From NCBI GenBank assembly GCA_030512335.1, contig JAULSU010000001.1, forward strand, positions 1,860,001-1,924,000: a stretch of DNA of 64,000 bases, read 5' to 3'. This document shows positions 13,205 to 22,797 of this stretch, piece after piece. Below the pieces are notes generated by a model. It worked only from the letters and a program-made list of their open reading frames with translations, had not been told where the DNA came from and made no database searches. The position numbers and the translations under genes were made by a program. Within the stretch, counting starts at the first letter, position 1. Each line of letters begins with the position of its first letter. Source of the DNA: Immersiella caudata. Lineage: Eukaryota > Ascomycota > Sordariomycetes > Sordariales > Lasiosphaeriaceae.

Positions 13205-13546
13205 TCAAGCCACCCAAACCACCTGCTGGTAATCCAGGTCCTCATCTGTGTCTGGTCCATCTTCGTCTGGCTTATCCTCGTCTCCATCAAGGACCACTTG
13301 TGACCACCTGTTCTGTGGCCAGCCATCGGGGAGCAGCACCGTTGATGTATCCGGTGTTGGTTCGGCCGACAATGACGATAACTGGGGGTTTGCGTCTACG
13401 TCCTTGCTCCATTCCTGGGCCCCATCAACACCACAGGCCCCGTCTGTGCCGAGGCCCGAGTTGACATTGTTGAGAATGGCCGTGTCTGCATCTTCGCTTC
13501 CTCCTTTTCCACCACAGGCGCGGGCAGTATCTCTCCTCTTGACCTT
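13205..13546 (-). other. 113-codon open frame continuing in frame after the SNX4 stop
   Basis: Directly downstream of the SNX4 TAG (13549-13547) the same frame stays open for 113 codons and ends at a TGA (13207-13205). The encoded stretch begins KVKRRDTARACGGKGG, is strongly acidic in its second half (DGDEDKPDEDGPDTDEDLD) and ends VVWVA. It has no methionine, so it cannot be a free-standing ORF. It could be a translated extension reached by stop-codon readthrough, an extension reached by an alternative 3' splice using the AG of the TAG itself, or chance openness of a GC-rich 3' UTR. One plus-strand frame is also open here (13248-13550, no ATG), which weakens the coding argument. Confidence 0.35.
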
Positions 13547-15097
13547 CTAAGCCGGGAGAACTACGCCTTCCTTCTCCATTTCCAGCACGTATCGCTCCCA
13601 GATGGAAATGACATCGCCGTAAAAGTCAATGTGGGCATCGGCAAAGCCTCCAAACTGCCGCTTGAACTCGATGCGCTTGATCCACTCGAAGTTGTCCACC
13701 TCTCGCACGACCTGGTCGGCGAAGTTGTCCGCCTCTGTCCTGGCAACCTCGACTTCCCGCGTGAGCTCGTCAATACGGAGCTCAAGTTTTCGCTGCCGGT
13801 CACGGCGCGCCTGCTCGTGGTCAACACCGCGGACATCCTCAATCTTGGAGCGGATGAAACCTCCCGCGCCACCAAGGGCCGAACCCGCACCGTAGCTGTA
13901 TCCAGACGCGAGCATGTCACGGTCGATGGTGCTCTTGTTGAGGTACTCCGTAAGCTGCTCAAAATCGAGCTGCTTCTGCTCTCGAGCCTTGAGCAGGTTC
14001 TTCAGAGCTCCGCTATATGCTACCATGTCTCGTAGTGAGCCGAGGTAGTCTTGGTCTGTGTGATCCTTGAGCTTCTTCAGCCCCGCTGCTGTATCCTCTA
14101 TCGATGCTGCAAAGGCGTGTACTGCCGGCTCAACACCCGGTTCCAAGGTGATCAGCTTCTGGAACTGCTCCGCCAGATCCTTCAAGTCCGTCTCAAGGTC
14201 GGTCTCGCGGCGAGCCACCCTCGCAATCACCTTCTCGACATGGTTGACATCCTCGTCCAGCTTGTCGCTCTTCTCCTTGACTTCAACGAACCTCCTATCC
14301 GGCTTGTTGACCTTGGTGAACGCGTTCATGAAGCTATCCGCAAACGAGTCGAACACGCCACCTCCACCGCTGTTCGCAGGAGGGGCACCGCCTCCACCTG
14401 GCACCGTCCCAGGCCCAAAGTCTGGCGCCCCGGGTGACGCGAGCGACCCCCGCGCAGATCGGCTTCGCATCGTCGCATTCCAGTCGGGGCTCTCGAGAAA
14501 GGTATGAAGGATATTGGCGCGGCGCAGAATCGGATGGAGAGCCAGCCGCGTGAGGAACCTCTGCAGCGAGTAACCACGGCGGTTTGTAAAGTCTGGCCCA
14601 AACCGATCGCCCCGGACGTACTCCATGCGCTGCTTATCCGGCAGCGGCGGCACGGCGCAGCCCTGGTACTCGCGGCATAGCACCTTGTAGAGAAAGACAA
14701 AGTCCGTAAACCGCCTGCGTGATATCGTCGTCGCTCGTTGAAAGGTAGGAAACGTAGACTGGCGCATGCATCGTTAGTGGACATTGTGACAGGTGATGTT
14801 CCAGGAAAATAAACCCACATGTGTCGTGATCATGTACGAAACATAAGCATCCTTCGTCCCATCATTCTCCTTCCGTGGATCCGATACTACGCACTCCAGA
14901 ATCTCCCCGCCGTGGGCGGGCTCCAGGTTAGCATCCTCGCCCTCAACCGTCCTGGCGCCGTCCTGTCTGCTGCTGCCGGGGTACTCCGAGGCTGCGGACT
15001 CGTGCGCGGAGGCCGCGGCGCTGGGTACGACAGTGCTAGATTCCTGCTCGCTGTGCCACGAGATGTTGGAGAAGTTGTCCTGGTCCATGACGACCAT
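13547..15097 (-). CDS. SNX4: Sorting nexin SNX4 (Atg24), PX-BAR protein
   Basis: Exons 15097-14819 and 14758-13547 (60 bp intron, GTGGGT...CAG, branch CTAAC) give 496 residues. The PX domain lies at about 66-195. The splice rebuilds its core, ITTHSTFPTFQRATTISRRRFTDFVFLY cut at H/S, with the phosphoinositide-binding RRRFTDF and the PPLPDK loop. A helical BAR region follows from ~225 to the end. A glycine/proline linker (PGGGGAPPANSGGGG) separates the two. SNX4 binds PI3P on endosomes, returns cargo such as SNAREs to the Golgi, and supports selective autophagy. Start ATG 15097 (MVVMDQDNF) is preferred; ATG 15088 (MDQDNF) is equally possible because family members begin close to this DNF motif. 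The open frame continues beyond the stop (see 13205-13546). Confidence 0.92.
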
Positions 15098-16022
15098 AAC
15101 GTTTCGGTTGACCGGGATGACCTTCGGTTGTTCGCCCTCGCGGCTCGCCTGCCTGGTCAACGCCGTTGCTCGCTCAGGCACCAGTCGATATTTCGCGCGG
15201 GTTTTTGTGTTGGGAAAATGAGAGAATAGAATTGCTTCTACGGTGGATGAGGTCGCTTTGTTATTAGAGTTAGGGTCGAGGTTGCGTGGCTTGTAGTTGA
15301 CGCGGCTTGGATCTGGTTGAATGGCCGTTGGAGGTTGGTGGCTTGTGAGACTGACGTATTATGGCGGGGGAGCTCGCGCGGCTCGACTGCCAGAGCTGAA
15401 TGCGGCGGGTTAAGATCTGGGGCTTCAGATCGTGGCGCGTACAAACCCCAGTAAAAAACCGAGAAGCTGCTGGATAAAGTGGGCAAAAAAGTTTCAAGGC
15501 CAGAACCATTAACCCCTTAATATCAAGACTTACTCTGATGTATACCACCTGTTGGACGCGTGATGACTGAGGAGCTCACTCACCCGCCGGTCTGGCGGGG
15601 TGTCCATGCTTTGCAGCGCCTATCAGCGTATCATCAGAACCTTGCCCCTCGATGAAAGTTTGGGAGGGTCAAGCAAATTCATGCCTTGGACACCAGCGCA
15701 AAAGCGAAATCGTACCGTATATCAGATTTTATCGCTGGTATTTCTTAAAACTAAAGATGGAGCTGTGTTAACACTCCGCTGGTGAGATGCTTCGTCTGAG
15801 TGAACATCCAGCAGCAACAAACCATAACTCCAGTGCCCGGCCCTCTAAGTTCAGCTTTGATAGCCATCGCCATTCCGCCCTCGTTTTCTATACCTACAAA
15901 TCCAAGCAGGCGAGTGGTATGTGTATGTAGTACAGTAGAACACCACAAAAGAGAAGAAGAGGTGGGGGCCGTGGGCGCCTCGGGGAACCATCCCGTATGA
16001 TGCGACCACTTCAATCAGCCCG
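15098..16022. other. Intergenic between SNX4 start and MDM38 end
   Basis: Both flanking genes are on the minus strand, so this is the SNX4 promoter plus the MDM38 3' UTR. The part at 15480-15790 is comparatively AT-rich. No coding region is recognised. Confidence 0.5.
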
Positions 16023-17727
16023 CTATTTTGGCAGCTTTTCTGAGTTGCTCGCATCAGCTCTTGCGGCATTGATCGCATCCTGCTCTGCCTCAACTGCTTC
16101 AGCGACCTGTGCCTTCTCCACTCCTGGTGCCGCCTCTGCGTGTGCTTCCCTCTCCTCCTTGTCGTCAATGTCTTCGGTATCCCTGGGAGTAGCCATACCG
16201 CTGATCTGGTTCTCCTCGTTCTGCTCAAGCTCATCCTGGATGAGCTCCTGCTGCTCCTTGAGAACCTCGAGACGCTGCTTGTTAGTGGCAGCGCCCTCGG
16301 CATTGTGGACTTCCAGTTCGATCTCGTGGAAGAGCTCCTCCGGAATCGAGGACAGGACACCAGTCAGGGCCTCGATTTGGCTCGACACCTCGCCGCCCTC
16401 CGTCTGGGTCTGGCCGTACATATAGGCGTTGCTCAACACTAGGAGTGTGGAGGGAACACCTTGAACAAGGCGCAGTTCCAGCCAGGTTTGAAGATCTTCC
16501 CTGAGCCGGGCTGGCGACACACCGTGAGTCTTGATACCGCGACTAGCGCAAGCCACCTGGAGCTCCAGCACGGAGAGGGAGTCGACACCCTCAAAGCTGA
16601 TGGCGCGGTCGTCGCGCTTGATCTGACGCATGCGGTGGCGAATCTGGTACCGAAGCATCATGTCGGTTCCAAAGGTGTTGAGGTTGATGTACCGACACAT
16701 CGACACCAGCTGGGGACGCGACAGGTTGTCCAGCGTCACGTCATCCTTGAAAATCTTGCAGACCCTAATAACGTCTTCGGCCGTTGGCTTCTCGCCCGTG
16801 GAGCGCACTTTGCGGAAGAAAGTAGAGAACTCCTCCTTTTGCGCCGTAGCTGACGTCAATGGGAGGCCAGTCTCCTTGAGAGTCTGGCGAAGGAAGCTGC
16901 TGACCTCCTTACGGGTTGTGCGTAAGGTGTTCGCCTTGGCGTCTTTGGACTTCTGGCCTTCGTATGTGCTGGGGAGCATGTTGGGGAAGAGCTTCAGCGC
17001 AATGGGAAGAAGGAGCTCGGCGAACGGTACAATCACGAACACGGAGAAAGGAACCAAGCGGCCGAGATCCTGCACGGTCCGCTGCAACTGTCGGTTCTCT
17101 CTCCGGGTGAGCTCGTACCCAGCAGCCATCTTCAGCGCCAACCGCGAACTGATCTTGACTTCAGTTGCCAGCAACTTAGTTCCGTCCCAGTAATGCTGCG
17201 CCTCCTTCTTGATCTTCTGCCCCAGCGTCAACTTCTTCTCCTTCTTGGCCTCGGCTTTCTCGGCCACCGTCCCGCTCTGCGCGGCGAGCTGTGTGAGGGA
17301 GGCATCTTCGCCTGCGACCTTTTCGGAATCCTTCTTGGTCACCTCCTTCATCCCGGAGGTGGTGGAAGCTGCCTTGTTGGCGGGTTTAGAGCTGCTCGAC
17401 GTGTCCCTCGGCAGAGGTTTCTTGGCCTCCTCCGGATTGAAGCCGGGCGGCGGGCCTGCAGGTGGTCCTCCATGGGTGCTCGTTCCGGTAGTAAGGCTTC
17501 GAAGCGGGATAAGCAGAGCAGTGGTCGGGCTGTTGAGGAGCAAGTTCCTCGAGTTCCGCGATAGGCGTAGAGATGTGGCTAGGAGTGCGGATCTCGGAAG
17601 AGCGTGGCCTGCAACATTGACTTTCAGCACGATCTCCGACAAGCATTCAAGATCGATCCATCTTACCGGTCCCCAGGAACGGGTTAACGACCAAGGCCCT
17701 GCGTGCGACGCTCGCTGAGGCGCTCAT
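16023..17727 (-). CDS. MDM38: LETM1/MDM38-family mitochondrial inner-membrane protein
   Basis: Exons 17727-17667 (61 nt) and 17608-16023 give 548 residues; the intron is 58 bp (GTAAGA...CAG). The small first exon supplies MSASASVARRALVVNPFLGTG, which with the next 40 Arg/Ser/Leu-rich residues makes a convincing mitochondrial presequence. A Pro/Lys-rich linker leads to the LETM1 core, with the single membrane span at about 206-227 (LVPFSVFVIVPFAELLLPIA). The matrix ribosome-binding domain follows (RYINLNTFGTD, RHRMRQIKRDD, RLREDLQTWLELRL) and ends in a long acidic coiled-coil tail. In yeast Mdm38 takes part in K+/H+ exchange and binds mitoribosomes for membrane insertion of respiratory subunits. 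It is divergent from the adenylate kinase gene, also mitochondrial by family. Confidence 0.94.
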
Positions 17728-18004
17728 GACGGGTCTGTTTGCTGCTGCGGTAGCAATTTTCCACGTCGATTAGATTCGCCCGCCAACCAAAAGCCCAGAG
17801 CTAGAAAAAAACAAACGGAGAAGGCGTCCCGAGAGATGCCTGGGAAAGAGCAGGTATCGGTTGAAGAATAATTTGCTATTAAAACATACAAGTACGAAGT
17901 TCAAAAGCCGCGCATGCCAAGTCAGCAACGATGGGCAGTGGTGACATCAAATTCCCACGCCGCTTTCATCCTGAACAACGCATATGGTCGCGACTCAGCA
18001 AAGT

Positions 18005-18010
18005 CACGTG
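18005..18010. promoter_or_regulatory. E-box CACGTG in the MDM38/adenylate kinase promoter
   Basis: TCACGTGG lies 278 bases upstream of the MDM38 start and 950 bases upstream of the adenylate kinase start. CACGTG is the core bound by fungal bHLH factors such as Cbf1. Binding here is inferred from sequence only. Confidence 0.4.
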
Positions 18011-18033
18011 GAGCATGAGTAAGCTGAAGCGAC

Positions 18034-18102
18034 CCAATAACCCGTGACACAACTGGCTTCAGTCAGGCGCTGTACGTGGCATCATTGCTCAGGGGATCCA
18101 AT
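18034..18102 (+). promoter_or_regulatory. Two CCAAT boxes (HAP-complex type)
   Basis: CCAAT occurs at 18034-18038 and again at 18098-18102 (CCAATCA), close to the E-box. CCAAT is the target of the fungal CCAAT-binding (Hap) complex, known to control many respiratory genes. That it acts on MDM38 or the kinase is an inference. Confidence 0.35.
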
Positions 18103-18961
18103 CAGCACGGTGAGATTCAACGAGGCCGCAAACTGTTCGCTGGCGATGCAAAATATAATAGACTGAAGACGGCACCATGGCTCAAAGTCGCTTCAAACTC
18201 TATCCAGCGCCCCTCAGGAGCCACTCGTCGAAGTTTAAAGCTGGGGTAGTAGCTTGAACGACCCTGTACGTAAACCCAAACCCAAGCTCAAATCTTGTCT
18301 ATTTTCCGCAGAAGCAGAGCCTGGAACTGCTCGGCGAGGTTCTCCGTCCAAACACGAAATTCCATACACCCTCAAAACCCAGAGCAAAACGGGCGTCGGA
18401 CTTCTCTTTGGCTTCGGTCGAGGCGTTGAGTTTTGTACCGGGCGCCTGAGTCGGACTCCGGAGGCTAACCCCGAGGCCTTGCTCAACAAAAAATGTGGCT
18501 GTCTTTTTTTTGGTGAGAGACGGCTGGATTCGGGTCCCTGGCTCCAATCCGCAATGCCCATGCGTTAGGGCTGTTTCCCCCGCGACATTTCTTCTTTCTG
18601 AGCCTCTGCTAGGTTCCCCCAGCCAGAGTGCGACCAGAGCGTGAGCGTTCATATTATGGAGATAAGAGCTCTGGATGCCCGCTATCGTTGGTGACCCCAT
18701 CTTCCGACTCCGGATCGCATTTTTGGACCTTTTCTCCAAACATGCTCCTCCCCTGACACACAGCGCTGGACCCATTGTGACTCGGCCTTCGGCAGGTGTC
18801 AAAGGCTCCCCGCATTCCCGATCAACTGGGTGCTGCCGCGCATTCATAACTTGATATTGAGCGGGAAGCCCGGGTCCCTGTGAAGCGCCCATTAAAACCC
18901 CGATCGCTGCCCTTGCCCTACCCCCCCAACTGCGACGCGCTCGACTATCGCGTATCATATC

Positions 18962-19854
18962 ATGACTGTCATGCGGCTTAAGAAAGCCGCCCGAGTCATT
19001 CTTGTCGGAGCGCCTGGGGTGGGAAAGGGGACACAGTCCGAGCGACTTTTGCAGCGCTTTCCCCAGCTTTCCTCGATAAGCTCGGGCGATCTGTTGCGTT
19101 ACAATGTCAAGCAGCGCACTCCGCTCGGTAAGTGCACAGTTAGTTCCGGGTCCCTTTCTCTGGCCTCATTTGCTGACAAACTGCGAAAGGTATCAAGGTC
19201 GAGAGCACGATCAAGGCAGGCGGCCTCGTACCTGACGAGTTGATCCTGCGGTTGATCAGAAATGAGCTCAAACAACGAGGATGGATATATTCGGGTCGGC
19301 CATCTGGCAATGTGATAACGCTGGCTTCCTCGGCCATCAGCTCTGCCGACGGCGCGTCTCTTGCTAGCGACGCTGAAGTTGAAGCGTTTCTCTCCTCTCC
19401 AGAGCACGCTCGCGGCCTCGCGACGCCACAGACACCGGACGACCCGTCGGCCTCGTTTCTCCTCGACGGCTTCCCCCGTACCGCGGTACAGGCAGAGCGT
19501 CTCGACGAAATAGTGCCTATGAACTGGGCGGTGTCGATCAACACACCATTAGATGTGGTGATGGAAAGGATATCGGGCCGATGGGTCCACGAGCCGTCGG
19601 GAAGAGTATATAATACGGGCTTCAACGCGCCGAGGGTTCCGGGTATCGATGACATCACGGGCGAGCCGCTGGTCCGCCGCGCCGACGACGATGAGGCGGT
19701 GTACCGTGCCAGGTTCAAGAAGTTCCAGGAGACCAGCGAGCCTCTATTAGAGCACTATGCCCGCAAGGGTGTTCTGTGGGAGGTCGAGGGGCTAAGCAGC
19801 GACGAGATCAGCCCGAAGCTCTTCGCCGAGTTTGAGCGTCGCTTTGTGGATTGA
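18962..19854 (+). CDS. GTP:AMP phosphotransferase, mitochondrial-type adenylate kinase
   Basis: Exons 18962-19127 and 19190-19854 (62 bp intron, GTAAGT...AAG) give 276 residues. The P-loop is GAPGVGKGTQ at 16-25, followed by the AMP-site SSGDLLR and FLLDGFPRT. The lid is RWVHEPSGRVYN through GEPLVRRADDD, without zinc cysteines, as in the AK3/Adk2 branch. The enzyme interconverts AMP and GTP with ADP and GDP in the mitochondrial matrix. Between RNELKQRGW and FLLDGFPRT sits an insert of ~50 residues rich in Ala, Ser and Pro, absent from bacterial and animal enzymes of this type. The N-terminus before the P-loop is short and basic (MTVMRLKKAAR), enough for an uncleaved targeting helix but not proof of location. 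Confidence 0.92.
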
Positions 19855-21105
19855 TAGTTTTTGCGGTTGGTCTTTTTTGAGGTTTGGGCATCTTGTGTAC
19901 GAGCGGTCGGCGGGTATTACCCTGGCTGGGTTATCTTGTTCGAATATCGGTTCTGTACCGAGAAGGCGTCTGGCGTCTTGGGCGGAATAGCCGTGCTTAC
20001 CGGCGCATAACTTGATCTGGGTTGTTTTTTGGAATATTTTCGGTTGTTGTAAGATCCAGGGTTTAGGGGCTCGAGGGCAGGAGTTGGTTCTTCGGAAAGT
20101 AGGCGACTTCATCGCAGTGGTCAGTTGCGGCGGCGGGGGAGGGTGGGGCGTTGTTGATGGCGGGGCCTCTAGAGGTCAGTCTACCGTGTTGGACACTCCT
20201 CGCGGGTTGAAGACAGCGCTCAAGTGATCAAAGGCTTAGTAGTTTTCTGCTGTGTGCTTTGCTCCATCTAGGTTCATTTCCTTCCAAGCCACCCTCCAGC
20301 TCTACGTAGTTGTTGAACGCCGCCCATGACAAATCGTCCTTCGGTAACGGTTGATACACGTTGAACAACCCATTGCACATCTGGTTCGTTCCGCTGCTGC
20401 TGCTGCAAGCCACTTGAAGATCAGTCCTGCAGGGACCCGCGGTCATGCGAGATCTTTTAGCATCACGGAATGTGCCATGGGAGCATGGATGTTTGCAGCC
20501 TACGCTTTGAAAGTCCCATCCTCACACAACGCAGCACGAGAGAACGGCAACGAGACAATTCATCTCCCTGGATGACCATATACGTCCAGATAGTGATCAC
20601 TTGACGTTCAACTTTGAACTTCTTTGACAGCAGTCAAACCAGACCGCTGGGACTTGGAGTGTTCGTCTCTTGGCCGCAGTGCGGGGTAGGCCATGTGCCT
20701 GCACCCCGCCTCCCCAAGATCTGCAGCAAGGGTCGAGTGCTGTGTGGGAATGGGCCTCGAGTTGCATCCTTTGGCCCTTCAGGATCCAAGGGCCGCCTCG
20801 TTGCTTCCTCTCATTCTCTTTCCTGTGTTTTAATACACACCCTTCGCTCCTCTTGTGTATTACCTCTCGCCTGGCTCCTCGCGTTCCACATGGTCCCTCT
20901 GAGAGTTCCAATGTTTCACACTGATGATTGACTTCCATGGTTCTGGTCAGCCTTCCTTTCTATTTCTGAGTTTCTTTCCCGTCTCAGGTGCGACAAGGCG
21001 TTCGCCTGCTGGTTAAGGTTTTCTGCTCCATTCCTATTTATTAGCAGCATCTCCCAGTTCTGCGTTCACCAACCGGTGGGGTTTGGGGGCGAAAACCGAA
21101 CGAAC
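19855..21105. other. Intergenic, adenylate kinase 3' / GH76 5'
   Basis: The two neighbours are both on the plus strand. The first 300 bases are T/G-rich, like a 3' UTR. Overlapping frames near 20600-20940 on both strands are unconvincing. The last 100 bases before the GH76 start contain TATTTATTA, a weak TATA-like element. Confidence 0.5.
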
Positions 21106-22797
21106 ATGTTCCTCCGATGGGCGGCGACACTCCCCATGTTGGCGGTAGCTGCGAGGGGTGCCGCACTTCCCTCTCTACCACCCAGCAACGGAAACGACCC
21201 CGTGGATATCCAACTCTTCAGTGACACGCTTGGCGCTCTACGGGTCATGCAGAATGTTTACTTCCAGCCATGGATCGGTACTTGGCCCACGGCCATCGAC
21301 TGGACTGCTGCTGTGATGGGGACGCAAGTTGCCGGGGCGTTGGACTCTCTCTCAGGAGGATTCGAAGCACTAAAAGCAAACCATTACTACGAATTCAGTA
21401 CGAGTGAGAATCTTATATCGCTGTACTTCACTCATCTCGTCAGCTTCTACTTCGGCCAGGACGCCCTCTCGCTTCGCAACCAGGCCTACGACGACATGCT
21501 CTGGGTTGTCTTGGGTTGGCTGGACACTATAAGGTTCGCCGAATCACACAGCAAAGCCCACTTCGAGGCCTCAGCTGCGGAACGCCCAGTCCAAGGCTGG
21601 CACGGGACCGCCTGGTTTCCTGCTTTCGCTCACCGGGCGAGGATCTTTTGGCATCTTGCGTCCGCTGGGTGGGACACACAGCTATGTGGAGGAGGAATGA
21701 ATTGGAACCCAAAGCTGATGCCCTATAAGAACGCGATTACCAACGAGTTATGGATTTCGGCGTCCACTTCCATGTACCTTCATTTTCCTGGAGACGAGAA
21801 CACCTCCCCATTCAAGGCCGGAGACGGGCAGCCTGAATTGGCAACAACAACAAACTGGCCGGCACATGATCCGAAATACAAATATGCTGCTATTGATGCG
21901 CATAAATGGTTGGCTGCTTCCAACATGACAAACGACAAGGGGTTGTACGTTGACGGCTTTCACATTTCGGGCTACAGGCGGGGTAGCAACAACACTGGCA
22001 GGAAGTGTGATGAGCGGGACGAAATGGTATACACATACAATCAAGGTACCATCCTTACAGGACTTCGAGAACTTTACACCATTACCGGCAAGTCAGAGTA
22101 TCTCGACGAGGGACACCAACTTATACGCGCCGTGATCAAGGCCACCGGATGGGACATTACGGAGGATGGCCCCGTCCAAGATCTCAAGGTGCTTGAAAAT
22201 CGGGGGGTGCCCGCCTGGTACGGGCTCGGCCGAGCTGGAATCCTCGAGGATGCCTGTGACATATCCGGCAGCTGTTCACAGGATGCTCAGACGTTCAAGG
22301 GAATATGGATGCATCACTTCACAACCTTTTGCAAGCCACTTGACGAGAAGTTTGGTGGTGCGAAAATGGATCCGAGCATCCACCTCAAAAATGCCAACTC
22401 CCACGTCGAGTCCTGTAAAGGATACAAGTCTTGGCTACAGCACAATGCCGACGCGGCGCGAAACACCCGTGATGGCGAAGGCAGATTTGGGATGTGGTGG
22501 ACTGTCGGTCTGATGAAAGACTATCACGTGGTTGACCTCCACATAGTCCCGGAAGACATCCCTAAGTCGGACGGAGCGACGGACTATCGAAACGATGGTG
22601 TTCCCAACAACTCTATCTGGATGATGATGTCTTCCTCTTCGCAAAATGACGATGGAAAACAACGGCCAATGAGGGAGAGGAGGAAAGTTATCAATATATC
22701 TGACGCAAACGACAGGGGGCGAGGCCGAACGGTTGAGACGCAGAGTGGGGGATTGGCATTACTCAGGGCACTGTGGGAGGTATCTAGGTTACCTTGA
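21106..22797 (+). CDS. Secreted glycoside hydrolase family 76 protein (alpha-1,6-mannanase-like)
   Basis: This is a single exon of 563 residues. The start is set at ATG 21106 because it opens a clear signal peptide (MFLRWAATLPMLAVAARGAA); the frame is open ten codons further but only from a GTG. The (alpha/alpha)6 barrel covers about 30-410. The adjacent aspartates in QAYDDMLWVVLGWLD match the catalytic Asp pair of GH76. Other family blocks are GTAWFP, GGGMNW, KNAITNELWISAS and YTYNQGTILTGL. Fungal members (Dcw1/Dfg5 group) act at the plasma membrane on GPI-protein glycans and the cell wall. Unlike those, this protein has no hydrophobic GPI tail: it ends in a charged, disordered stretch and VSRLP, so it is predicted to be soluble and secreted. 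The exact substrate is open. Confidence 0.88.
   Translation: MFLRWAATLPMLAVAARGAALPSLPPSNGNDPVDIQLFSDTLGALRVMQNVYFQPWIGTWPTAIDWTAAVMGTQVAGALDSLSGGFEALKANHYYEFSTSENLISLYFTHLVSFYFGQDALSLRNQAYDDMLWVVLGWLDTIRFAESHSKAHFEASAAERPVQGWHGTAWFPAFAHRARIFWHLASAGWDTQLCGGGMNWNPKLMPYKNAITNELWISASTSMYLHFPGDENTSPFKAGDGQPELATTTNWPAHDPKYKYAAIDAHKWLAASNMTNDKGLYVDGFHISGYRRGSNNTGRKCDERDEMVYTYNQGTILTGLRELYTITGKSEYLDEGHQLIRAVIKATGWDITEDGPVQDLKVLENRGVPAWYGLGRAGILEDACDISGSCSQDAQTFKGIWMHHFTTFCKPLDEKFGGAKMDPSIHLKNANSHVESCKGYKSWLQHNADAARNTRDGEGRFGMWWTVGLMKDYHVVDLHIVPEDIPKSDGATDYRNDGVPNNSIWMMMSSSSQNDDGKQRPMRERRKVINISDANDRGRGRTVETQSGGLALLRALWEVSRLP

Larger units (their letters stand above)
17728..18961. other. 1.2 kb divergent promoter, MDM38 / adenylate kinase
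   Basis: This is the shared upstream region of two genes for mitochondrial proteins. It holds an E-box and two CCAAT boxes within 100 bases (18005-18102). A 219-codon minus-strand frame starting at 18958 overlaps the adenylate kinase leader and has no recognisable content; it is judged spurious. Confidence 0.55.

Noticed and set aside
18299..18958. 219-codon ATG-led minus-strand frame that begins 3 bases from the adenylate kinase start
   Set aside because: The content is low-complexity and unfamiliar, it overlaps the shared promoter elements region, and its start would sit inside the kinase 5' leader. A plus-strand frame overlaps it as well. Treated as a chance ORF.
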